Shown: positions 1 to 9,904 of the stretch, piece after piece | How the letters are laid out: every line of letters begins with the position of its first letter | Numbering within the stretch: the stretch's first letter is position 1 | Origin: Glandiceps talaboti | Lineage: Eukaryota > Hemichordata > Enteropneusta > Spengelidae | Direction of reading: 5' to 3' | Assembly (NCBI RefSeq): GCF_964340395.1 | Contig: NC_135567.1 | Location: forward strand, 17,232,806-17,272,805 | DNA length: 40,000 bases | The notes under the pieces: model-generated | The model's database searches: none | What the model was told of the DNA's origin: nothing | Seen by the model: only the letters and a program-made list of their open reading frames with translations | Program-made: the position numbers and the translations under genes

Positions 1-1201
1 AATTTCGTAACAATAACAAATAATTGCACATATCCAATCTGTATATTGTAATCACTAATTTGCATATTAATGGCGTTGGCAATTAGGCAATATCATACGA
101 ATACAAGCTGCTAATTTCACATAAGTTGGTACATGCATTAATGATAACATATGTGTGTTCTTTGAAAGTGTAGCTTGATATTTTGTTACCTGGTGAGAAA
201 ATTTTTTCATTCATTCATCACTCATTTGTTCTTTTAAAATAAATACATATTTGTCATCTTTAAGGTCACTTTAAAATAATCTAATTAGTTTCATCTAATT
301 CATAACTATATACATCATAGTTGCATATGCACTACATGGTCAGACAAAATATATAAGATACAGACAAATGGGGGTGGGGGCATGGCAGGTGGGGTGGGGC
401 AGGGGCTATAACTTCAGTAGATCTTCATTTGTATTTCATTTCCGGTGAGTTTCTTCTTTTCCTGTGTATGCCTTAAGAGGCTTTCATATCCACTTCACAC
501 ATTGCAATATCTCACAAAAAACAAATAAACGAGAACATTTTAAATTAGATTAGTTTTATTTAGAAAATGAAGAAATACAATTGACTTGAATAATACAAAT
601 CAGTAGAATTTACATCTAGACAATTAATCTATTGATTTTTGACATCAGTTTATATAAGACAAGATTATGCAGGACTGACCACATTGTCACTTTTATAATA
701 TATGCAAATACATTACTAACTAATTTACATAAATACTGAGCTATCTGGTAACCTGTAAGCATCATCATAAACCACAACCTCTTCTACGGCACCGTCCAAG
801 ACGCATCACCAAGTGTTTTTTCTCAGTGTCGTGGAAAAAATAACAGCTCTAGTTTGCGAGAATGAGTCTAACATAACAATTCTCTAGTAACAAAGTTGTA
901 TACAAAGTAAACACTCACCGATTGTAATACAAAAGTAAACAAGTTTGGCCAGGGTCACCCTAAAGTCAATGACCAGGTCAAGATACTTTATCTATCACTT
1001 TGTAACACAGCCATCCAGATTTGTCATCTTAATTATCATAATTCAATTAATATTATTTAAATTATTACGCCTCATGTAGTAAGGGTATTTGTCCTCGCTA
1101 TGCTCATGAAAGTACAGGCACAGAGAACACTGCAAGCACTCATGCAAATACCCTGACTCGAGTACGCCACGCTTGCATTCGCACGTCATGAATTTGTCGT
1201 A
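1..1201. other. 3' flank of zinc-finger gene 1
   Basis: AT-rich sequence downstream of the first zinc-finger stop codon (the gene reads right to left). No convincing gene. About 430-660 is similar to 3960-4190, downstream of paralog 2, and both contain a minus-strand AATAAA. About 1105-1215 is similar to 3880-3975. The two blocks are in the opposite order in the two copies, so the flanks were rearranged after duplication. A short G-rich run lies at 369-404. Confidence 0.5.
555..560 (-). terminator. Candidate polyadenylation signal, zinc-finger gene 1
   Basis: Minus-strand AATAAA about 640 nt past the stop codon at 1202. It lies in a block also found downstream of paralog 2, where the hexamer is retained at 4096-4101. 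That conservation supports a real 3' end; no transcript evidence. Confidence 0.4.
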
Positions 1202-2770
1202 TTATTCAGTACATGTATTATGATTCTTCAAATGTTTTTTCAAAGAGTCACCTCTGTTGAATCCTTTACCACATTCTTTACATACATACGGTCGTTCACT
1301 TTTATGGATTCTCATATGAACCTTCAGATTCCCGTTATGATTAAAACCTGCACCACATTCTTTACATATATGTGGTCTTTCACTTAAGTGTATCTTAGAG
1401 TGTATATTCAGCGTGTTACTGCGACTAAAACTTTTTCCACACTCCTTGCAAACAAATGGTCTTTCATCTGTGTGGACTTTCATGTGTGTATTAAGATTGC
1501 TTTTAACTTTAAACCCTTTCCCACACTCTTTACATACAAATGGTCTTTCATTTGTATGGATCCTCATGTGTGTATCTAGATTGCTGCTTCTATTAAATCC
1601 TTTACCACACTCTTTACATACAAATGATCGTTCATTTGCGTGTATTCTTAAATGTTCCTTGAGATTACTAGGACTGTTAAAACCTCTCCCGCACTCTTGA
1701 CATACACATGGTCTATCACCTGTGTGCATCCGCTTGTGTGCAGTCAGACGACTGAAGTAATAGAACCCTTTTCCACACTCTTCGCACACAAATGGTTTTT
1801 CATCACGAATTCTTCCTTCTGTACTTTCTGTATTTCCATAATTGTATTTCCTGGCAACATGCATATCTTCAGGAGTCACAGCAGCACGAAAATCCACTTG
1901 TTGTATCCATACAGGAAAGGAATTTTTACAATCATTAGGGAAATTTCCATGAATTCCTGTAGGCATGCTAGAGCCTGGGTTTTCCACTGTGTTTATTTGT
2001 TTAGTTGCCTTGTTATAGTATGGGTCTTCCACTGTAGTTAGTTCTTTAGTTGTCTTGTTATAGTCTGGGTCTTCCATTGTGGTTAGTTGTTTAGTTGCCT
2101 TGTTATAGTCTGGGTCTTCCACTGTGGTTAGTTGTTTAGTTGCCTTGTTATAGTCTGGGTCTTCCACTGTGGTTAGTTGTTCAGTTGCCTTGTTATAGTC
2201 TGGGTCTTCCACTGTGGTTAGTTGTTTAGTTGCCTTGTTATAGTCTGTGTCTTCCAAGGTGGTTAGTTGTTTAGTTGCATTGTTATAGTCTGGGTATTCC
2301 ACTGTGGTTAGTTGTTTAGTTGCCTTTCTATTCACAGTTTTTACAGGGTATTGAAAGTCTTCACTTGTTACTTTCCAATAATTTTGTTGAGTGTCATCTG
2401 GTATCACACAAAATTCCTTCTTTATTTGCATATCTTCTTTCGCTGTGTCACTGGAGGAGATATTTTCTGAAATAACATTTGATTTGGTTTCACCCGGGAT
2501 TTGGAAAGGTTTATCAGAATGATGAAATACATTTGTTGAATCATGTTTATTGTCCATGCTTAATTCTTCATCATAATCACCCTGGTTGTTCTTATCTTCC
2601 TGCTGCACCATAACCTCCTCTCTGTCTTGTCTCTGTTCTTTATCTTTCACTAAAAGTTTATCATTAGAACAGTAATGTGATTCCTCTATATTACGCGTAA
2701 GGCTTTTTTCCTGATGGCTGCAAGTAAAGTTGTTCGTAGAATCTTCTTGCTTGACTTTGACCTTCTCCAT
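1202..2770 (-). CDS. C2H2 zinc-finger protein 1 (7 fingers, 522 aa)
   Basis: Probable nuclear, sequence-specific DNA-binding protein. The N-terminus (about 1-148) is acidic, with SUMO-type psi-K-x-E sites VKQE (6-9) and IKKE (116-119). Residues 149-268 are about eight units of a 15-residue repeat, consensus KATKQLTTVEDPDYN. Seven C2H2 fingers (C-x2-C-x12-H-x3-H) occupy about 327-518. Linkers are mostly (T/S)(N/D/G)(E/D)(R/K)P variants of the canonical TGEKP. The ATG is the first Met of the conserved MEK start and follows a splice acceptor by 22 nt. No KRAB, SCAN, BTB or ZAD domain is recognisable. It is very close to the gene at 4877-6169 and more distant from that at 9897-11879. Target genes cannot be inferred. 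The coding region is one intact exon. Confidence 0.93.
   Translation of the reverse strand: MEKVKVKQEDSTNNFTCSHQEKSLTRNIEESHYCSNDKLLVKDKEQRQDREEVMVQQEDKNNQGDYDEELSMDNKHDSTNVFHHSDKPFQIPGETKSNVISENISSSDTAKEDMQIKKEFCVIPDDTQQNYWKVTSEDFQYPVKTVNRKATKQLTTVEYPDYNNATKQLTTLEDTDYNKATKQLTTVEDPDYNKATEQLTTVEDPDYNKATKQLTTVEDPDYNKATKQLTTMEDPDYNKTTKELTTVEDPYYNKATKQINTVENPGSSMPTGIHGNFPNDCKNSFPVWIQQVDFRAAVTPEDMHVARKYNYGNTESTEGRIRDEKPFVCEECGKGFYYFSRLTAHKRMHTGDRPCVCQECGRGFNSPSNLKEHLRIHANERSFVCKECGKGFNRSSNLDTHMRIHTNERPFVCKECGKGFKVKSNLNTHMKVHTDERPFVCKECGKSFSRSNTLNIHSKIHLSERPHICKECGAGFNHNGNLKVHMRIHKSERPYVCKECGKGFNRGDSLKKHLKNHNTCTE
1967..2326 (-). repeat. Coding 45-bp tandem repeat (about 8 units) in zinc-finger gene 1
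   Basis: Direct 45-bp repeats encode 15-residue units, consensus KATKQLTTVEDPDYN, with a few substitutions (TEQ, TMED, PYYN). The unit is a multiple of three, so gain or loss keeps the frame. The same repeat has 2 units in paralog 2 and 13 in paralog 3. Confidence 0.95.
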
Positions 2771-3625
2771 GTCTTGAATACACCACTGTCATCTAAGTAA
2801 GAGTCAGGTATCTGTGTTGATAAAAAAAGTTAACCACATACTAGTAAATCTCAGACACAGTACATTGTATGTCAAATAAGGGATATTACGCAACATTGCA
2901 GATCTCATTAGATATGCAAATATGCCTTGCAACAATGATTCTCAAATGTGATCATGGTCAAACTTTCGCCGTGGCCATGTGATGATGTTGAGAATTATAG
3001 TGTTGCTAAGTGTTGGCACTTTCAGCTTGATCACCCTCACGTGGTTGCTATGGATGCAATGGCTTACAAGGGGTCTTGTAACATCTGCTACAAGATGAAA
3101 ACACTGTATGTGTACACACACGTCGCCATGGGAACCATGCAAGCATTCTTGCTATCATCATGACATTTGTGTGTCAAAATCTGAGCCTACCATAATAGGC
3201 ACATAGATAGGATAGTATACATACTCAAGATATATGCTCTTATGTTACATTAAAAGATATACACTGGCACAATAGAGGTGTACATTATACTGTTTCATTC
3301 ATATTTTCATAGATTTCGGTTCAAGTTCACCTTCAGTGCCTGTGCGAGTGCATTGCTTGTATTTTAGAATCAGATTTCTTGGCTATTAATATATTATTAA
3401 ATACCCAACCCCCAAAATTTCTTATTTGGAAACACGTTTTCTGTTCTCCACAAGTTTGGTACCAATAGTTTTTGGTGATAAATCAAATTGGATACGGGTG
3501 GTCTGTTTTGACAAACCTGGGGCGATAACAACACAATGCCCAGCGTGAAACCATACATGTAGACTTCATAATCATAACCACTTCAGCGTTCTCGTGAAAA
3601 TGGGAAGTATTGATGTATACCTACC
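2771..3625 (-). other. 5' leader of zinc-finger gene 1: acceptor, intron and non-coding exon 1 donor
   Basis: A minus-strand acceptor ends at 2793 (TAG), so the coding exon probably starts at 2792, 22 nt before the ATG. A candidate donor GTAGGT follows an exon ending at 3625. The same arrangement, with similar sequence on both sides, occurs at 11901/12575 and 6191/6843 in the paralogs. Inferred: exon 1 is untranslated. I see no other gene in the intervening DNA. Confidence 0.55.
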
Positions 3626-3792
3626 GCTGATTAATCTGTGGTCATCCAGTTCGGACGATAATTACACCGTTGATAATTAAACTGTAAAACAGTCGAGAGA
3701 CAACATAGAACCACAGACAAGGAAGAATGGGGAAGACTGATACGGTGAAACACAATAAAGGTCATCTTAAGAGCGCCATCAAGCGGTGACCC
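3626..3792 (-). promoter_or_regulatory. Exon 1 and conserved promoter block, zinc-finger gene 1
   Basis: About 3757-3792 matches 6982-7018 and 12711-12749. The shared minus-strand core is TCACCGCTTGATGGCG followed by a short spacer and TGACCTT. It lies about 130-165 bp upstream of the exon-1 donor in all three genes. GATGGCG resembles a YY1-type site often found near start sites of TATA-less animal promoters. Function inferred from conservation and position. Confidence 0.5.
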
Positions 3793-4235
3793 TGTGGTAA
3801 TAATAGATCACAACAGGGTACGTTCAAGAGTAAACGCGGTGGGGGGGGGGTGTTCTTTTTCACTAACTACACCCGTGAAAATACTGCCACAGAGAACACT
3901 GCAAGTACTTGTGCAAATACCCGGAATACGCCACACTTGCACTCACATTTCATGGGGTTGTCATATTATTTATATTTCATTTCTGGTGAGTTTCTTTTCC
4001 TATGTATGCCTCAAAAGGCTTTCATATACACCTCACACATTGCAATATCTCACAATAAAAAAACCCTAAACAAAAACACTCCAAATTAAATAACTTTTAT
4101 TTCAAACAAATTAAACTTTGAGAAATACAATAGATTTAAATAATACAATACAACTTGACAATTAGTCCAGTGGTTTTTGACATGCACGTTTTCATACATG
4201 ACAAAATTATTGTATTTCACAGAATCCATGACCAC
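3793..4235. other. Flank shared by zinc-finger genes 1 and 2
   Basis: Holds a poly-G run (3840-3850), a block (about 3880-3975) resembling the DNA beside the gene-1 stop codon, and a block (3960-4190) resembling 430-660. The second carries the candidate gene-2 polyadenylation signal. Short open frames here have no recognisable product. Confidence 0.45.
4096..4101 (-). terminator. Candidate polyadenylation signal, zinc-finger gene 2
   Basis: Minus-strand AATAAA about 780 nt past the gene-2 stop, in the block shared with the 3' flank of gene 1. If used, the 3' UTR contains the MITE at 4236-4611. Confidence 0.4.
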
Positions 4236-4611
4236 TTAAAGTGGCCATATGGATGAGGATTGGGTATTTATTTTGGATTTTTAATTTATAAAACAATTAT
4301 ATCATAGCGTCCTACTTGAAAAATGAATGTGAAACAATATATACCAAGCCATTGTTTGTAACTCAATACATTGCAAAAAGCTACAAAATGTGTAAAAAAA
4401 AAAATTAAATTAAAAAAAAGGTTTGCTACTGTACATACAATAACAATTTTTTTTTAAATAGTTTTTTTTACAATGTATATAGTTACAAAAACAGACTTGG
4501 TCTATGTGGTTTTACACCACTGGTTTTTCAAGTAGGAAGTCACGATAAAATAGTTTTGTAAATAAAAAATCCAAAATAAATACCCAATTCTCATCTACAT
4601 GGCCACTTTAA
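4236..4611. mobile_element. TTAA-bounded long-TIR MITE, copy 1
   Basis: Starts TTAAAGTGGCCATATGGATG and ends with its near reverse complement, CATGGCCACTTTAA. The inverted arms extend roughly 110 bp or more, through the GGTATTTATTTTGG and TTCAAGTAGGA motifs. It is related to 26735-27063 and 30258-30652. The TTAA ends suggest a piggyBac-like origin (inference). No transposase is encoded. Confidence 0.8.
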
Positions 4612-4876
4612 CCCTTTCAGGACTAGAAACTTTCCCGCCAAAATTTTTGAACAAAAATTCTTGTTTCTCTGTAATTTTTGGAAAAAGATCAACTTTATTT
4701 TAGACCAGAATTCAAGAAATATTACTTCCCAATGAAGTAATATTCTTAAATTTTAGAAAATGTTCTTACAATCAAGTTTCTATTTATTCCAATGTCGTCT
4801 CTAGGAATGAAAGGGTTGAGAGTACTGCTTTCACTAAAATGATTTAATTACTAAACTCTTTACATACATATGGTCT

Positions 4877-6169
4877 TCAATTTGTATGCATCTTCATATG
4901 TCTTTTCAGATCACCTCTTTGATTGAATCCTTTTCCACACTCTGCACATATATACGGTCTTTCATTTGTATGGATTTTCATATGAACCTTCAGATTGCCA
5001 TTGTAGGTAAAACCAGCACCGCACTCTATACATATATGAGGTCTTTCACTTAAGTGTATCTTAGAATGTATATTCAAGGTATTTCTGCGACTAAAACTTT
5101 TACCACACTCTTTGCAAACAAATGGTCTTTCATCTGAGTGGACTTTCATGTGAATATTGAGATTACTTTTCATTTTAAAATCTTTGCCGCACTCTTTACA
5201 AACAAAAGGTCTGTCAGTGGTATGGACTTTCATGTGTGTACCCAGATTGCTACTTCTATTGAACCCTTTACCACACTCTTTACATACAAATGATCTTTCA
5301 TTTGCATGTATTCTCATGTGTTCTTTCAAACTGCAAGGACTATTGCATCCTCTCCCGCACTCTTGACATACAAATGGCTTATCACCTGTGTGCATCCTCT
5401 TGTGTGCAGCCAGACGACAAAAGTAATAAAACCCTTTTCCACACTCTTCACAAACAAATGGTTTTTCATCACGAATTCTTCCTTCTGTAGTATCTGTACT
5501 TCCATAATTGTATTTCCTGGCAACATGCTGATCTTCTGGATTCACAGCAGCACGAAAATCAACTTGTTGTATACATACAGGAAAGGAATTCTGACAATCA
5601 TTAGGGAAATTTCCAGGATTTTCTTTTGGTATGCTAGAGCCTGGGTCTTCCACTGTGGTTACTTGTTTAGTTGCCTTGTTATAGTCTGGGTCTTCCACTG
5701 TGGTTACAGTTAGTTGTTTAGTTGCCTTGCTATTCACAGTTTGTACAGGGTATTGAAAGTCTTCACTTGTTACTTTCCAATAATTTTGTTCAGTGTCAAT
5801 GTCATGGTCATCTGGTATCACACCATCTTCTATCTTTATTTGCACATCTTCTTTCACTGTGTCACTGGAGATGTTATTTTCTGTAACAACATTTGATTTG
5901 GTTTCACCCATGACTTGGAATTTTTTATGAAACACATTTGTTGAATCATGTTTGATGTCCATGTTTAATTCTTCACCATAGTAACCCTGGTTGTTTTCAT
6001 CTTCCTGCTTCACCATCACTTTGTCTTGTCTCTGTTCTTCATCTTTCACCAAGAGTTCATCATTAGAACAGTACAGTGATTTTGTCATATTGCATGTAAG
6101 AGTTTTTGTCTGACGGCTGCAAGGTAAGTTGTCCTCAGAATGTTCTTGCTTGACTTTTATCTTCTCCAT
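4877..6169 (-). CDS. C2H2 zinc-finger protein 2 (7 fingers, 430 aa)
   Basis: Close paralog of the 1202-2770 product and a probable nuclear DNA-binding protein. The acidic N-terminus has three psi-K-x-E sites: VKQE (6-9), VKQE (53-56) and IKIE (111-114). Only two 15-residue repeat units remain (148-179), one carrying a 2-residue expansion. Seven C2H2 fingers span about 238-428, and the protein stops almost immediately after the last finger. Finger 2 has Cys in place of the usual hydrophobic core Phe (GRGC), which may weaken its fold; all zinc ligands are present. Several fingers, for example 3 and 5, keep helix residues close to those of protein 1, suggesting recent duplication and overlapping targets. 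The start is the conserved MEK methionine. Confidence 0.93.
   Translation of the reverse strand: MEKIKVKQEHSEDNLPCSRQTKTLTCNMTKSLYCSNDELLVKDEEQRQDKVMVKQEDENNQGYYGEELNMDIKHDSTNVFHKKFQVMGETKSNVVTENNISSDTVKEDVQIKIEDGVIPDDHDIDTEQNYWKVTSEDFQYPVQTVNSKATKQLTVTTVEDPDYNKATKQVTTVEDPGSSIPKENPGNFPNDCQNSFPVCIQQVDFRAAVNPEDQHVARKYNYGSTDTTEGRIRDEKPFVCEECGKGFYYFCRLAAHKRMHTGDKPFVCQECGRGCNSPCSLKEHMRIHANERSFVCKECGKGFNRSSNLGTHMKVHTTDRPFVCKECGKDFKMKSNLNIHMKVHSDERPFVCKECGKSFSRRNTLNIHSKIHLSERPHICIECGAGFTYNGNLKVHMKIHTNERPYICAECGKGFNQRGDLKRHMKMHTN
5633..5728 (-). repeat. Coding repeat remnant (2 units) in zinc-finger gene 2
   Basis: Two units of the KATKQLTTVEDPDYN repeat, the first lengthened by two codons (LTVTTVED). 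This is the short end of a 2/8/13 copy-number series across the three paralogs. Confidence 0.9.
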
Positions 6170-6843
6170 GTCTTGTGGGCACCACTATTGTCTGTTAAAA
6201 AGAAAATACTGGTGAAACTGAGACACAAAATGTGATATTTTAGCTGACCTGTCAACTTCAAGGACTACCACTACTTCACTGTGTATCCTTAGTGTATAGT
6301 TCCAATGCAATTTACTCTACATTTATCTTCACATATCACATTTAGTGAATGTTGTTACCCTAGTACAGAAATATGGGGTTTAGTCTTTAGAAAAATAATT
6401 GTTTGGTTCCAGTTAACCAACCCTACACAATTTTTTATGTATTTGAGAAAAAAATAAAATAGCAACAATTGTGGAGAAATCGTGGATGTGGGACTGACAC
6501 CAACTTAAAAAGACAATATAAAACTGTTCTTCCAATCTGTAATGGCTGTACATCTTATGGGAAGAAACCAATAACACAGAGACCATATGGAAAGCAACGG
6601 AAAACATAACTACCTGAACTAGACACTCACATATGAAAAAAAAAATGTTAAAAATTAAATAAAAAATCTACCTACCCCCCACCTATTCTAAAATTGAGTG
6701 TAATGGGAACCACACAATTTTTTTATTAGGCCTTAGCCATGACATTCACTAGATGTGATGTGTGAAGGTCAACGTAGTGTACATCGTAACACGGATCGTA
6801 TTGGAAAAATGGGATATAACATTATAAACATAAAAAACATACC
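6170..6843 (-). other. 5' leader of zinc-finger gene 2: acceptor, intron and exon-1 donor
   Basis: The acceptor CAG ends at 6192, giving an exon start at 6191, 22 nt before the ATG as in gene 1. A candidate donor GTATGT follows an exon ending at 6843. The intron contains the repeat at about 6390-6731. Confidence 0.5.
6390..6731. mobile_element. Dispersed repeat, left arm of an inverted pair
   Basis: This stretch is similar to the reverse complement of about 9570-9904; for example CCATTACAGATTGGAAGAAC at 9711-9730 is seen inverted here. Its ends have short inverted similarity (AATTGTTTGGTTCC against GGAACCACACAATT), which suggests a MITE. No coding capacity. Confidence 0.6.
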
Positions 6844-7018
6844 TATAACTGATTCATCGGATATTATGGTTACCAACTTCAGCAGTTACAGCGCTGATAT
6901 TCACGCTGCCGCACAGTTCAAAGGCATCGAGCAAGCCGAGCGAGGTCGAGAGCAACACTAATCTCGCCGAAACGACGATTTAAAAGGTCATCTAAAGATC
7001 GCCATCAAGCGGTGACCT
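6844..7018 (-). promoter_or_regulatory. Exon 1 and conserved promoter block, zinc-finger gene 2
   Basis: 6982-7018 carries the block shared with genes 1 and 3 (CACCGCTTGATGGCG core on the minus strand), 139-175 bp upstream of the exon-1 donor. The DNA in between is also similar to the gene-3 leader. Confidence 0.5.
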
Positions 7019-7430
7019 TTGGTCTTGCTAGGGAGCTGTCAATAATGGGGAAGGGGGAGGGGGAGGCTGTAGGATTTTGACCGAATATGTTTATTTAGGC
7101 CACCGCGACAGCAATACTTTTTCTGTAGCATCTAAAAAGCAATTTGTTTTTACCTAGTAGAGGTACTGCAATTACAATAACCCATATTTTAAAATTGAGC
7201 ATTGTCCTCGCATCACGTTACATGTATGTAGAATATGAATAATGATTTTCGTATAGCAGTGTTTCACTTTAAAGGCAATACACATCTGTAGTACCTCATA
7301 CGTAAGTCACAATCATGTCATGTACAGCAGAAATATAATCGAGGCATGTGAATATATGGTTACGGCATACCAGTATAACATTTTCCAATATAAAAAGCAC
7401 TTGATGAAGATTCAAAAAATGTGATGCAAA
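7019..7430. other. Intergenic region upstream of zinc-finger gene 2
   Basis: G-rich run at about 7048-7064. About 7070-7160 resembles 8645-8765 (shared CGACAGCAATA, AAAGCAATTTGTTTTT and TAGTAGAGG), so it is a dispersed repeat pair. No gene seen. Confidence 0.4.
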
Positions 7431-7985
7431 TGTGCCAAGCAACAAGACCACGCCCATAGTAACTGCCAAATGATGACGTCTGTTGCAAATCTGAAAATCG
7501 GGATGGGTAGGCAAGTGATTAAACATTCCAAGAATGTATGTAAGAATGCCTAGTAACAAGGCAACGTTCGTATAACAACAGCCAACTGATGGTGTGTATT
7601 GCAATAATACTAACAATATATAGGGAGTAATAGACAAATGGATAAACATGCAAACATGTATGCAAATATATGCAAATATAACACACGCAAACATGTGGCA
7701 GATATGCAAATGTATGCAAAAATGTAGCAAATATATGCAAATATGCCTGACAACAAGACCATTCCCGACCAAATGGTAGCGTATATCACAAAGATAACAA
7801 CACAGATTGAAAGACAAGTGGACAGACATTTCAAAAATAGACATAAAACATAGCAACAAGGCCACATCCATGACAACAGACAGATGATGCATGATGGTGT
7901 CTAGAACAAAGATAACAACTGGGATAGTTAGGCAAGTGGGTCCAGCAACAAGGATACTGCCATTACCGACAATACAATTTAATAT
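7430..7985. repeat. Degenerate tandem repeat with octamer-like motifs
   Basis: Imperfect units of roughly 110-150 bp share AACAAGGCCAC, CAACTGATGG, AACAAAGATAACAAC and AGGCAAGTGG motifs. Between 7645 and 7745 several ATGCAAAT octamers occur. The 248-codon minus-strand open frame across this repeat (7296-8042) is Cys/His/Ile-rich, repetitive and unlikely to be a gene. Confidence 0.5.
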
Positions 7986-8039
7986 GGTGTATATAAACAC
8001 ATATACAGATACATTGGTGATGTTTGCGGCGTATGGATA

Positions 8040-8460
8040 CACACAATAAAGATGTGAACAGTTTCAAAGAACTAGCTAACTCAATAGATCCACAGATAAA
8101 AGTAGATGTCCAGTACTAAAAAGGGACAACAGAATTCTCAATGTCAGCACAACATTATACAAAGCATACCAGATCATCACAGCAGTGTTGAAAAGTCACT
8201 ACCATATACGGACTCGCAACAACAGCAAAATACAACTATGTTTAAGCAAGAAGGACTATATATTAGAACGGAGAGAAACCAAGAGCCGTATGAGGAATAG
8301 GGGATACAAAGACAGAAAGACAGACTAAACAACAAACTGAAGAAAGTTCACAAAATAAACAGACATTAACAAGAACTACTACACCAATAAAGAATGAAAA
8401 AATAAACATGAAGGAAGACTGTAGTTTTCCCGCTAACATACACAAATTTACCGTACAGTC
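8040..8460 (+). pseudogene. Plus-strand coding-like island with frame breaks
   Basis: Three short open segments follow each other in different frames: about 8045-8125, 8106-8300 and 8297-8458. They are rich in Lys, Gln, Glu and Thr and include KQEG and NMKED, loosely like the N-termini of the zinc-finger proteins. No finger or known domain follows. It could be an eroded exon, a gene with small introns, or chance. This is the only plus-strand region with any coding flavour. Confidence 0.2.
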
Positions 8461-9569
8461 CGAGGTACCATATTCTTAAAATATACCTTAATATCCTACA
8501 CTAATTAGAAAGGCACGAACTAGACCCCCCACCCACCCACCCACCCACCCACCCAAACAGATAATGAGTGCATGGAGAAAAGTCCGAGTTTTGGAACCTA
8601 ACTTCACCATATCTACAACAAACATCCTGAAAAAAAAGGGGGGGGGGAGACTACATGTGTAGAGGTTTCGGTCCCTACATTTTTTTCGGCCATCACGACA
8701 GCAATATTTTCCAAGGGCAATTAGAAAGCAATTTGTTTTTGTTTAGTAGAGGCACAGTAATTTTTAACAAACATAAAAATACATAAACAGACATTGACAA
8801 ATAGTAACATGAAATTAACATCGATTTTTAGTATAAATATACAACGAAAATCATAAACTCTGAAACAAACGTCACCTGGCTTGACAAAAATCTCACTAAC
8901 ATTGCCACAGTTTGACGATGATCTCCTAAGATAATGGTTGCTCACACAAAGAAAGTGTAACAATATTTGTAAAGATGTTTGTCGCATCAGACGATTGATG
9001 AAACGCTGTTGGTAAGGTTTTTGTCTAGCCAGACGATAAAATGTAGCAATGTTAATGAGATTTTTGTTGAACAGGACGATGTTTTGTTTCAGGATATATG
9101 AATTTTGTAGGTGTAGAAATATGTAAATTAATTGATGGAAATATGAATTTTACCATTAAATACAAACGTGATCTTATGCACAAAAATATGTTTTATTGAA
9201 TACTGCAACACTGCCTTTCACATCAATATTCACCTTTTTTCGTAACAATTACTTTTATTTCCATTAGATTCATAATTTACAAATGAAAGTATAAAATGGC
9301 TAAACATAATAGTTCACAGTCCCAAGTGAATTTCAAGTTCCCCTGGCAGTTAAAACAGGCCATAAAACTCATCATCTCAGTAGTAAATACAGAACTTGTT
9401 ATCATTGAAGGTGTCAAAGTTTGAGAAATTTGGTTAGAAGTGTGAAAATGAAGTTCAGAAAGCACATTGACCCCAGACCCTTTCCTGCTAGATGAACGAA
9501 GTTCATTTCTTTAGTTTGTGTGATTGTGCGATTTTCCCTTACTAGAAATGTTTTTCATAGAAAGATATA
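8461..9569. other. Intergenic region between zinc-finger genes 2 and 3
   Basis: Contains a (CCCA)n microsatellite (about 8525-8554), a poly-G run (8639-8648) and a repeat similar to 7070-7160. About 8865-9080 has scattered short motifs such as CAGACGAT. No supported gene. Confidence 0.4.
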
Positions 9570-9904
9570 TCCTCAATTTTAGAATAGGTAGGGTAGGTAG
9601 ATTTTTTATTCTATTTTTTTTCATATGTGAGTCTCTAGTTCAGGTAGTTATGTTTTCCATTGTTTTCCATACAGTCTCTGTGTTATTTGTTTCTTCTCAT
9701 CAGATGTACAGCCATTACAGATTGGAAGAACAGTTTTATATTGTCTTTTTAAGTTGATGTCAGTCTCCACATCCACTAATTCTTGCGAGACTTCACAATT
9801 TTCAAGATTTTATTATTTTTTTCTTGAATATGCAAAAAAGGTTAGGGTTGGCATGAAAAAATAAGTGGGGTCGGGTAACCAGAACCAAACAATTTTTTAG
9901 GCCC
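9570..9904. mobile_element. Dispersed repeat, right arm of an inverted pair
   Basis: Reverse-complement match to about 6390-6731. Its right end, AACCAAACAATTTTTTAGGC, runs into the stop codon of zinc-finger gene 3 (9897-9899), so the repeat boundary coincides with the end of that coding region. Confidence 0.6.
9809..9814 (-). terminator. Candidate polyadenylation signal, zinc-finger gene 3
   Basis: Minus-strand AATAAA 83 nt past the gene-3 stop, inside the dispersed repeat. If used, the repeat supplies both stop and 3' end. Weak evidence. Confidence 0.3.

Noticed and set aside
1388-2041. Plus-strand open frames opposite zinc-finger gene 1 (and similar at 5157-5896 and 9920-11642)
   Set aside because: Shadows of the C2H2 coding sequence and its repeats on the opposite strand.
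6755-6961. 68-codon plus-strand open frame
   Set aside because: Overlaps the inferred exon 1 and promoter block of zinc-finger gene 2; not conserved as a frame in genes 1 and 3.
7296-8042. 248-codon minus-strand open frame
   Set aside because: It runs across a degenerate tandem repeat; the product is repetitive, Cys/His/Ile-rich and matches no family.
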